NCBI GenBank assembly: GCA_021794705.1
Contig: JAJYQH010000283.1
Location: 1-6,098 of the forward strand
Source of the DNA: Actinomycetes bacterium
Lineage (GTDB): Bacteria > Actinomycetota > Actinomycetes > Propionibacteriales > Propionibacteriaceae
Direction: 5' to 3'
DNA length: 6,098 bases
Part shown: piece after piece, positions 1-5,411 of the stretch
Numbering within the stretch: the stretch's first letter is position 1
Layout: each line of letters starts with the position of its first letter
The notes under the pieces: generated by a model
Database searches by the model: none
What the model was told of the DNA's origin: nothing
Seen by the model: only the letters and a program-made list of their open reading frames with translations
Program-made: the position numbers and the translations under genes

Positions 1-13
1 ATAGGCTGGCGGG

Positions 14-502
14 GTGAACACCGTCATCGTCGTCCTCGCCCAGTACGTGCCGTTCCTCGTCCCCCTGGCCGCCGGGGTCGTGTGGCTGACGCTCGACCGG
101 ACCGACAAGATCAGCCTGGCCATCCGCGCGATCATCGCGTTCGCCCTCGCCCTGGTGCTCATCAAGGTGGCGGGGATGGTGCACACCGATCCGCGCCCCT
201 TCGTCGTCGACCCGTCGCTGAAGCCGCTCTTCCCGCACCCCGCCGACAACGGGTTCCCCTCCGACCACACGACGATGGTGGTCACGGTGTCGCTGCTCGT
301 GCTCGCCTACCGCCGGTGGACCGCGATCGTGCTGCTGGTGGTGAGCGCCCTGGTCGGTTGGGCCCGGGTGGCGTCGCACGTGCATCACACGGAGGACATC
401 ATCGCCGGCGCGGTCATCGGGATCGTTGCGGCGCTGGTGGGCTACTGGGCCGAGCGGGCCATCGCCCGCCGCCGCGCGGCCCGCGCCGTGGCGGCGTCCT
501 GA
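14..502 (+). CDS. PAP2-family membrane phosphatase, undecaprenyl-diphosphatase (BcrC)-like
   Basis: A 162-residue membrane protein with the three-part acid phosphatase signature of the PAP2 superfamily. These are K51 followed by R61-P62; P82-S83-D84-H85; and R118-x5-H124-x3-D128. In this family the second-block histidine and the third-block His/Asp pair form the catalytic centre. The PSDH form, rather than PSGH, is common in BcrC-like proteins, which dephosphorylate undecaprenyl pyrophosphate to recycle the cell-wall lipid carrier at the outer membrane face. About five hydrophobic stretches are visible (roughly residues 3-26, 33-55, 86-98, 103-120 and 129-146), followed by an Arg/Ala-rich cytoplasmic tail. 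It is somewhat shorter than Bacillus BcrC (about 190 residues). The start is GTG, with a possible weak AGG eight bases upstream; no better in-frame start is visible. The TGA at 15-17 overlaps this GTG, so an upstream gene may be translationally coupled. The PAP2 family is sure; the exact substrate is inferred, and another lipid phosphate is possible. Confidence 0.85.
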   Translation: MNTVIVVLAQYVPFLVPLAAGVVWLTLDRTDKISLAIRAIIAFALALVLIKVAGMVHTDPRPFVVDPSLKPLFPHPADNGFPSDHTTMVVTVSLLVLAYRRWTAIVLLVVSALVGWARVASHVHHTEDIIAGAVIGIVAALVGYWAERAIARRRAARAVAAS

Positions 503-516
503 CCGGGGCTCCCGCT

Positions 517-547
517 TTGTGCCCCTCCAGGTACCCGGCTGTACTGT
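517..547 (+). promoter_or_regulatory. candidate promoter for gltA
   Basis: TTGTGC at 517-522 and TACTGT at 542-547 resemble -35 and -10 elements (the -10 fits TAnnnT), but the 19-base spacer is longer than ideal. They lie in the 100-base gap between the PAP2 gene and gltA, which would leave an untranslated leader of about 50 bases. A GGTAAT at 551-556 is an alternative -10 with no -35 partner. High-GC promoters are poorly predicted by eye, so this is tentative. I found no CRP/GlxR-type TGTGA-N6-TCACA palindrome here. Confidence 0.25.
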
Positions 548-589
548 GGCGGTAATCGGCCCCGACTAGCCAGGGCCACCGAGGCCTCG

Positions 590-595
590 AGGAGG
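590..595 (+). promoter_or_regulatory. strong ribosome binding site of gltA
   Basis: AGGAGG, fully complementary to the 3' end of 16S rRNA, with a seven-base spacer to the ATG at 603. It is the strongest Shine-Dalgarno in the window and fixes the gltA start. It overlaps the end of a CGAGGCCTCG palindrome (580-589), whose significance is unknown. Confidence 0.85.
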
Positions 596-602
596 ACGCA
601 CT

Positions 603-1889
603 ATGACCCCTGACAGTGCCCGCTTGACGTTTGGCGATCAGGAACTCGATCTCCCCGTGGTGCGTGCCACCGAAGGCAACAGCGGCATCGACATCGGCAA
701 GCTCCTGTCCCAGACGGGGGCCGTCACCATCGACCAGGGCTTCGTCAACACGGCGTCCTGCGAATCCGCCATCACGTACATCGACGGTGACAAGGGCATC
801 CTGCGCTACCGGGGAATTCCGATCGAGCAGCTGGCCGAACAGTCGACCTTCCTCGAGACGAGCTACCTCGTCATCTACGGGGAACTGCCGAGCAAGGAGC
901 AGCTGGCTGACTTCGAGGAGCGGATCACCCGCAGCACCCTGATCGACGAGCGGATGCGCGACCTGTTCCGCACCTTCCCCCGCCGGTCGCACCCGATGCC
1001 CGTGCTCTCTGCGGGCATCATGGCCCTCTCGACCTTCAACCTCGACTCGATCGGCTTCTCCCAGCCCGAGATCGAGCGGGCCACCGAGCGGCTGATGGGC
1101 AAGGTGCCGACGCTGGCGGCCTTCGGCTACAAGAACTCGGTCGGCCAGCCCACCCTGTATCCGGACAACTCGCTCTCGTACATCGACAACTTCCTGCGGA
1201 TGAGCTTCGGCTTCCCCACCGAACCGTACGAGCTCGACGAGCGGATCAGCCGGGCCCTCGAGGTGCTGCTCATCCTGCACGTCGACCACGAGCAGAACTG
1301 CTCGACGTCGACCGTGCGCCTCGTCGGCTCCTCGGGCGCCAACATCTACACCTCGGTCGCCTCCGGCGTGAACGCGCTGTCCGGCCCGCTGCACGGCGGG
1401 GCGAACCAGGAGGTCCTCGAGATGCTGCAGGCCATCAAGGACTCCGGCATGAGCGTGCAGCAGTTCGTCGAGAAGGTGAAGAACAAGCAGTCGGGCATCA
1501 AGCTCATGGGCTTCGGGCACCGGGTGTACAAGAACTTCGACCCCCGCGCGAACATCATCAAGCGGCATGCCGACGAGGTGCTCAAGCTCAAGGAGGGACG
1601 CCGCGACCTGCTCGACATCGCCCAGGAACTCGAGCAGACCGCCCTCAACGACGAGTACTTCCAGTCGCGCAAGTTGTACCCGAACGTCGACTTCTACTCC
1701 GGCCTCATCTACGAGGCGATGGGCTTCCCGGTCAACATGTTCACCGTGCTCTTCGCCATCGGCCGCCTCCCCGGATGGATCGCCCAGTGGCGCGAGCAGC
1801 AGGCCACCCCGGGGACCAAGATCGGCCGCCCCCGGCAGGTCTACATCGGCGAGGCGGAGCGGCCCTACATGCCGCTCGACCAGCGCTGA
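603..1889 (+). CDS. gltA: citrate synthase (type II, GltA)
   Basis: Catalyses condensation of oxaloacetate with acetyl-CoA to citrate, the entry step of the TCA cycle, in the cytoplasm. The 428-residue protein matches the length of the bacterial hexameric-type enzymes (E. coli GltA is 427). The known active-site residues sit almost exactly at E. coli positions. H264 is in PLHGGAN, H306 is in GFGHRVYK and followed by DPR with R315, and D363 is in VDFYSG. H229, in HVDHEQNCSTSTVR, and the SSGANIYTSVASG segment (about 243-255) are also typical. The N-terminal part (about 8-60, with GFVNTASCESAITYIDGD) is the small extra N-terminal domain of the larger bacterial enzymes, and the RYRGIPIEQLA motif follows. 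2-methylcitrate synthases are normally shorter and lack this N-terminal domain, so true citrate synthase is favoured. The ATG start is fixed by AGGAGG seven bases upstream. The gene appears monocistronic: it has its own candidate promoter and is followed 13 bases after the stop by a strong hairpin. No defects are visible. Confidence 0.97.
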   Translation: MTPDSARLTFGDQELDLPVVRATEGNSGIDIGKLLSQTGAVTIDQGFVNTASCESAITYIDGDKGILRYRGIPIEQLAEQSTFLETSYLVIYGELPSKEQLADFEERITRSTLIDERMRDLFRTFPRRSHPMPVLSAGIMALSTFNLDSIGFSQPEIERATERLMGKVPTLAAFGYKNSVGQPTLYPDNSLSYIDNFLRMSFGFPTEPYELDERISRALEVLLILHVDHEQNCSTSTVRLVGSSGANIYTSVASGVNALSGPLHGGANQEVLEMLQAIKDSGMSVQQFVEKVKNKQSGIKLMGFGHRVYKNFDPRANIIKRHADEVLKLKEGRRDLLDIAQELEQTALNDEYFQSRKLYPNVDFYSGLIYEAMGFPVNMFTVLFAIGRLPGWIAQWREQQATPGTKIGRPRQVYIGEAERPYMPLDQR

Positions 1890-1902
1890 CACACCTCTCC
1901 AC

Positions 1903-1937
1903 CAGAAGGGCCCGGGACCTCGTCCCGGGCCCTTCTG
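1903..1937 (+). terminator. rho-independent-like terminator of gltA
   Basis: A perfect 16-bp stem (1903-1918 pairs with 1922-1937) with a three-base CTC loop, beginning 13 bases after the gltA stop. Its core is GGGCCCGGGAC against GTCCCGGGCCC. There is no uridine run directly after it; the next sequence is CGTCTGG, and a short ATTTTG occurs only at 1951. Terminators lacking a U-tract are frequently described in high-GC actinobacteria. The position and extreme stability support termination. Confidence 0.8.
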
Positions 1938-2014
1938 CGTCTGGCTAGGGATTTTGTCTCAGGGTCGAACCAGGGTTTTTCCGGGGCCGCCGCACGCGCC
2001 CGGTCAGGGTGCCT

Positions 2015-2130
2015 TAACCTGAAAGCACGTCCGCGTGCCATTTCCGGGCGACGAAGAGCGCCGGCGGCGACCGCCCCGGCCGGCTCTTCCCAGATGAGCT
2101 GGCGCTCACGCCAGCCACTGCAGCTGTGAG
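2015..2130 (+). promoter_or_regulatory. hairpin-rich leader of the PTS permease gene
   Basis: This lies in the 251-base gene-free stretch after gltA. TAACCT (2015-2020) could be a -10 element, but no convincing -35 is seen upstream. After it come three structures. The first is a small hairpin, GCACG/CGTGC (2025-2029 with 2034-2038). The second is a long one, 2053-2089: outer GAAGAGC with GCTCTTC, inner GCCGG with CCGGC, then GGC with GCC, about 15 bp with two small bulges. The third is a region around 2095-2130 where the segment 2104-2109 has three alternative partners: 2095-2099, 2098-2104/2109-2115 as a perfect 7-bp hairpin, and 2126-2130. The last pairing abuts the ribosome binding site. 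PTS genes of the beta-glucoside family are often controlled by transcript antitermination, so a regulatory leader is plausible. That is inference: no convincing antiterminator-binding sequence and no BglG/LicT-type gene is visible. Confidence 0.35.
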
Positions 2131-2135
2131 AGAGG
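2128..2135 (+). promoter_or_regulatory. ribosome binding site that decides the PTS gene start
   Basis: The purine run GAGAGAGG ends five bases before ATG at 2141. An in-frame GTG at 2126 would extend the protein by five residues, but it lies inside and upstream of this run and has no Shine-Dalgarno of its own. ATG 2141 is therefore chosen. It also places the conserved IIB sequence at the usual distance from the N-terminus. Confidence 0.7.
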
Positions 2136-2140
2136 TATTC

Positions 2141-4189
2141 ATGGCCACATCCCCCGCCGCCGATATCGTCCAGGCCCTCGGCGGCCCCGCCAATGTCCAG
2201 AGCCTGACGCACTGCGCCACCCGCCTCCGCTTCCAGTTGGTCGACGCCTCCGTTGTCGACCAGAAGAAGGTCGACGCGATCCCGGTGGTCATGGGATCGG
2301 TGCCGCAGGCCGGCAACCGGTTCCAGGTCGTCATCGGTGGCGCCGTGCAGAACGTCTACAACGACATCACCGCCCTGCCCGAGATGAAGGGCATGGGCTC
2401 CAAGCAACTCAGCGACGACGAGGTGAAGGCGCAGGCCCGGGCCGCCCGCGGCAAGTACGCCTGGATCGACTCGTTCTTCGAGTTCCTCGGCGACTCGTTC
2501 CGCCCGATCCTCGGCACCCTGCTCGGCGCGTCGCTGTTCATCACCCTGATGTCGCTGCTGGCCACCACCCACGTCATCGGCAACTGGGCCGACCCGCGCA
2601 CCAACCTGCCCACCTCGTGGGCGTTCGTGAACCTGTTGTGGCAGTCGGTGTTCGTCTTCCTGCCGCTCATGGTCGCCTACAACGCGAGCAAGAAGGTCGG
2701 GGCCGACCCCTGGGTGGGCTTCTCGATCATGGCGCTGCTCATGCTGCCCGGCTTCACCAAGCTGGCGGCGTCCGTGCAGCCGGAGCAGATCTTCGGCACC
2801 AGCGTCAGCATCGTGCACATCTTCGGCATCCCGCTGGCCACCCGCGACTACAGCTCCCAGGTGTTCCCGCCGCTGCTCATGGCCGCGGTTCTCGGCCCGC
2901 TGTACAAGTGGCTGAAGAAGGTCATCCCCTCGCACGTGCAGCTGATCTTCGTGCCGTTCATCGCGATGCTCATCATGCTCCCGCTCACCGCGTTCGTCAT
3001 CGGCCCGATCGGCGTCTACGCGGGCGCCGGGCTGGCCAGCCTCCTCAAGGCGATCAACGACTTCTCGCCGTTCATCTTCGCGATCGTCGTTCCGCTCGCC
3101 TACCCGTTCATGGTGCCGCTGGGCCTGCACTGGCCGATCAACGCCATCATGCTGCTGAACATCCAGACCATCGGATACGACTTCATCCAGGGCCCCATGG
3201 GCTCGTGGAACTTCGCGTGCTTCGGCGCTACGGCCGGCGTGCTGTTCCTGTCGTGGCGCGACAAGGACTACGCGATGCGTCAGACGGCCACTGGCGCCCT
3301 CGCAGCCGGCCTCCTCGGCGGCATCTCCGAGCCGAGTCTCTACGGCATCCACCTGCGCTACAAGCGCATCTACCCGCGGATGCTCGTCGGCTGCCTCGTC
3401 GGCGGTGTCATCAGCGGCATCGGCGGCGGCCTCAGCACCCAGGCCTTCGCGTTCACCTCGCTGCTGACCATCCCCGTGTTCCACGGCACGCTGCACTACA
3501 TCATCGCGATCACCGCCGCCTTCTTCACCGCGATGACGCTCGTGATCATCAGCGACTACCGGACGCCGGAACAGCGCGCCGAGTTCCTGGCCCAGCGCGA
3601 CCAGGCCGAGGCCGACCTCGCGCTCGAGGCCGAGATCGCCGCAGCGGCCGCCGAACCCGCCGCTCCCAAGCAGCCGAAGCCGGCCATGCTCCCCGGCGCC
3701 GTCACCGCGATCGCCGCTCCCCTGGCCGGCCGGGTCATGCCCCTGGCCGAGGTCCCCGACCCGGTGTTCGCCAAGGGCACGGTCGGGCGCGGCGTGGGCA
3801 TCGAGCCGTCCGGCGACACCGTCTACGCCCCGGCCGACGGGAAGGTCATCGTGGCCCCCGACACCGGACACGCGATCGGGCTGCAGCTCGACAGCGGCGT
3901 GGAACTGCTCATCCACGTCGGGATCGACACGGTGGGTCTCGAGGGCAAGGGCTTCGAGGTCTTCGTCAAGCGCGGCGACGTCATCGAGGCCGGCACGAAG
4001 CTGGTGAGCTTCGACCGCTCGGTGATCGAGGCCGCCGGCCTGTCGCTGGTCACCCCGGTGCTCGTCACCAACTCGAAGAAGTTCGGGGCGGTCGAGCAGA
4101 CCGCGGGCGAGGAGACCAAGGTGGGCGAGCCGCTGCTCACGGTGACGGCCAAGGAGCCGGCTGTGGAGCCCGCGCTCACCAACGCCTGA
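2141..4189 (+). CDS. PTS sugar transporter, beta-glucoside family EIIBCA
   Basis: Membrane permease that imports a sugar and phosphorylates it using phosphate from PEP via EI and HPr. The 682-residue chain carries all three domains. IIB (about 5-80) has the phosphorylated cysteine C25 in HCATRLRF and the family pattern LGGPANVQ...VIGGAVQNVYNDI. IIC (about 105-475) has many hydrophobic helices, PLGLHWPIN (326-334) and the sugar-site motif GISEPSLYG (394-402). IIA of the Crr/glucose type (about 525-660) has H577 and the phosphorylated H592 in VELLIHVGIDTV, spaced 15 apart as H75/H90 in E. coli Crr. A charged, then Ala/Pro-rich linker (about 475-520) joins IIC to IIA. B-C-A order and length match the BglF/ScrA/PtsS group. 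The substrate (beta-glucoside, sucrose or trehalose) cannot be told from sequence alone, because no glycosidase or regulator gene is adjacent. No phosphorylation residue is missing. The gene is flanked by terminators, so it is probably monocistronic. Confidence 0.93.
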   Translation: MATSPAADIVQALGGPANVQSLTHCATRLRFQLVDASVVDQKKVDAIPVVMGSVPQAGNRFQVVIGGAVQNVYNDITALPEMKGMGSKQLSDDEVKAQARAARGKYAWIDSFFEFLGDSFRPILGTLLGASLFITLMSLLATTHVIGNWADPRTNLPTSWAFVNLLWQSVFVFLPLMVAYNASKKVGADPWVGFSIMALLMLPGFTKLAASVQPEQIFGTSVSIVHIFGIPLATRDYSSQVFPPLLMAAVLGPLYKWLKKVIPSHVQLIFVPFIAMLIMLPLTAFVIGPIGVYAGAGLASLLKAINDFSPFIFAIVVPLAYPFMVPLGLHWPINAIMLLNIQTIGYDFIQGPMGSWNFACFGATAGVLFLSWRDKDYAMRQTATGALAAGLLGGISEPSLYGIHLRYKRIYPRMLVGCLVGGVISGIGGGLSTQAFAFTSLLTIPVFHGTLHYIIAITAAFFTAMTLVIISDYRTPEQRAEFLAQRDQAEADLALEAEIAAAAAEPAAPKQPKPAMLPGAVTAIAAPLAGRVMPLAEVPDPVFAKGTVGRGVGIEPSGDTVYAPADGKVIVAPDTGHAIGLQLDSGVELLIHVGIDTVGLEGKGFEVFVKRGDVIEAGTKLVSFDRSVIEAAGLSLVTPVLVTNSKKFGAVEQTAGEETKVGEPLLTVTAKEPAVEPALTNA

Positions 4190-4202
4190 ACCACCCCACG
4201 CG

Positions 4203-4237
4203 AGAGCGGTCGGACGCAGCCAGCGTCCGGCCGCTCT
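4203..4237. terminator. likely bidirectional terminator between convergent genes
   Basis: A 15-bp stem (4203-4217 with 4223-4237) with a five-base AGCCA loop. It starts 13 bases after the PTS stop and lies 21 bases beyond the stop of the minus-strand gene ending at 4259. It has one G-U pair on the plus transcript, which becomes an A-C mismatch on the minus transcript. The stem is AGAGCGG-T-CGGACGC against GCGTCCG-G-CCGCTCT. There is no U-tract on either side. Its position between two converging units supports termination in both directions. Confidence 0.75.
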
Positions 4238-4258
4238 GCCGTTCCGGCCCCTGGGCGG

Positions 4259-4855
4259 TCAGCGGCCGCCCGGGTCGCGCCTGCGGGGGTGCAGGGACTC
4301 GCCGCGAGCGAGCATGGCGACGTACTCGGCCAGCTTGCGCTCGCGCGTCTGGGCCCGCTTCACGGTGGTGAGCCGGTACACGATGGCGTAGCGGTTGACG
4401 GCGTCCAGACCCTCGAACGCCGCCGCGGCGGCGGGCTCGGCGGCCAGCGCCTGCGCCAGGTCGGGCGGCACCTGCATGTCGGCCTGCCCGGGGTAGGGGG
4501 CCTGCCACCGTCCCTGCGCCTTGGCCGCCTCCACTGCCGCCGCTCCGGCCGGCTGCATCCGTCCCTCCCGGGTGAGCCGGGCGACGTTCTCGACGTTGTG
4601 CAGCGACCACGCACTGGTCGGGCGGCGTGGAGTGAAGCGCTGACGGTAGCTGGCCTCGTCGCGACGGCGGAGCTGACCGTCGATCCAGCCGAAGCACAGC
4701 GCCTCGTCGAGCGCCTCCGCGTAGGTGAGGGCGGTCGTCTGTCCCCCCTTCTTCCGCAGCACCAGCCACACCCCGGGGTGGTCGGCGTGATGGCGGTGCA
4801 ACCACGCGTGCCACGCGCCGGCGTCCTCGACGAGCAGTTCCGGGAGCTCGGTCAC
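4259..4855 (-). CDS. YdeI/OmpD-associated family protein (COG4430-like)
   Basis: A 198-residue soluble protein with the recognisable family pattern. The N-terminal segment WHAWLHRHHADHPGVWLVLRKK (about 15-36) is followed by LTYAEALDEALCFGWIDG (43-60). Then come RFTPRRPTSAWS (73-84), N87/N90 and REGRMQPAG (96-104), and a C-terminal KRAQTRERKLAEYVAMLARGE (166-186). The family is widespread in bacteria. Its biochemical role is not established, although some members have been linked to cationic peptide or bacteriocin resistance, so I assign no function. The reading frame is open further upstream to 4981, but that extension is Arg/Pro-rich and overlaps the phosphatase gene. GTG at 4855 is preferred: it lies two bases after the phosphatase stop, has GAGGGG about seven bases upstream, and gives the usual family N-terminus. 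It is probably translated from the same mRNA as the phosphatase. The C-terminal tail (RRRDPGGR) is strongly basic. Confidence 0.85.
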   Translation of the reverse strand: MTELPELLVEDAGAWHAWLHRHHADHPGVWLVLRKKGGQTTALTYAEALDEALCFGWIDGQLRRRDEASYRQRFTPRRPTSAWSLHNVENVARLTREGRMQPAGAAAVEAAKAQGRWQAPYPGQADMQVPPDLAQALAAEPAAAAAFEGLDAVNRYAIVYRLTTVKRAQTRERKLAEYVAMLARGESLHPRRRDPGGR

Positions 4856-4857
4856 GC

Positions 4858-5370
4858 TCAGCCCCTCGGGACGTCGAAGCGGACGAGTTCGGCGCCGAGC
4901 GCGTCGATGTCGGCCCAGGCGCCCTCGAGGATCAGGGTCGCGAGGCCCGCCGTGGGGAACCCCGACCGAACGGCGTCCCACGCGGCCTCCGAGCCGCGTC
5001 CCTCGGACAGGTAGGCGACGGTCTCCGGGATCCCGGGGAAGTGGGCGACGACGATCACCGTCGTCACGTCGTCGGGCAGCCCGCGGAGCACGTCGACGAT
5101 GTCGGCCGACTCCGCGTCGTAGAGCACGTCGCTCTCGACCACGGCGGTGGCGACCGCGCCGGCGTCCGCGGCCCGCCGCCAGGTCTCCCGGGTGCGCTCC
5201 GCGGGAGACAGCAGCGCGACGTCGGCCCGCACCCCGCGCTTGGCGAGCAGTTCACCGACGGCCGCGGCGTCGCGGCGTCCCCGGCGGTTGAGCGGACGCT
5301 CCCGGTCGGGCATCACCTCGGCCCACGACGACTTCGCATGCCGCAGCAGGAGGAGGGTGCGCTCGGTCAT
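4858..5370 (-). CDS. SixA-like histidine phosphatase (COG2062)
   Basis: A 170-residue cytoplasmic phosphatase of the histidine phosphatase (phosphoglycerate-mutase-like) superfamily. The catalytic R10-H11-A12 occurs in LLLLRHAKSSW. R25-P26-L27 and RRGRRDA (29-35) are the family continuation. SPAERTRET (55-63) supplies the second arginine, and H110 in VVAHFPGI is the second catalytic histidine. RHA followed by KSSW is characteristic of the short SixA group rather than of mutases. In E. coli SixA removes phosphate from phosphohistidines, notably on the nitrogen-PTS carrier NPr; in actinobacteria the substrate is unknown to me. Two deviations are seen: the usual GHNPG around the second histidine reads AHFPG. 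The frame is open to 5451, but ATG 5370 puts the RHA motif at residue 10 as usual. No clear Shine-Dalgarno precedes it, so translation may depend on the upstream gene 41 bases away. GTG at 5400 is a less likely start. Confidence 0.88.
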   Translation of the reverse strand: MTERTLLLLRHAKSSWAEVMPDRERPLNRRGRRDAAAVGELLAKRGVRADVALLSPAERTRETWRRAADAGAVATAVVESDVLYDAESADIVDVLRGLPDDVTTVIVVAHFPGIPETVAYLSEGRGSEAAWDAVRSGFPTAGLATLILEGAWADIDALGAELVRFDVPRG

Positions 5371-5411
5371 GGCGACATTGTGCTGGACGCCGCCGGGCAC
5401 CGGGACGCTGC

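Noticed and set aside
558..577. Short inverted repeat GGCCC/GGGCC in the gltA leader.
   Set aside because: A 5-bp stem with a ten-base loop is expected by chance in sequence this G/C-rich, and nothing else supports a regulatory role.
414..1892. Long minus-strand open frame (492 codons) opposite gltA.
   Set aside because: It is antisense to a clear citrate synthase with full catalytic residues, and its sequence shows low-complexity Val/Leu/Asp/Glu/His bias typical of high-GC shadow frames.
1947..1983. Stretch resembling an RNA antiterminator (RAT) target of BglG/LicT-type regulators (GGGATTTTG ... GGGTTTTTCC).
   Set aside because: Only the outer GGATT-like start and a T-rich end are reminiscent. 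The conserved GTTACTG and GCAGGCAAAACC parts of the consensus are absent, and no antiterminator gene lies in the window.
1865..3916. Very long open frame on the minus strand opposite the PTS permease (683 codons).
   Set aside because: It runs antisense to a protein with unmistakable PTS domains and is rich in Asp/Glu/His/Arg/Gly as expected for a frame mirrored from high-GC codons. It has no recognisable domain and is a composition artefact.
2617..4371. Plus-strand open frame of 584 codons in another phase within the PTS gene.
   Set aside because: It overlaps the PTS gene almost entirely, is dominated by Arg/Ala/Gly/His/Pro, and has no family resemblance.
4856..4981. N-terminal extension of the YdeI-family protein up to an apparent start at 4981.
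   Set aside because: The extra residues are Arg/Pro-rich, overlap the phosphatase coding region and do not fit the family. GTG 4855 with GAGGGG upstream is better.
4289..5014. Plus-strand open frame of 241 codons across the YdeI-family and phosphatase genes.
   Set aside because: It is antisense to two genes with clear family motifs. Its composition is that of a shadow frame.
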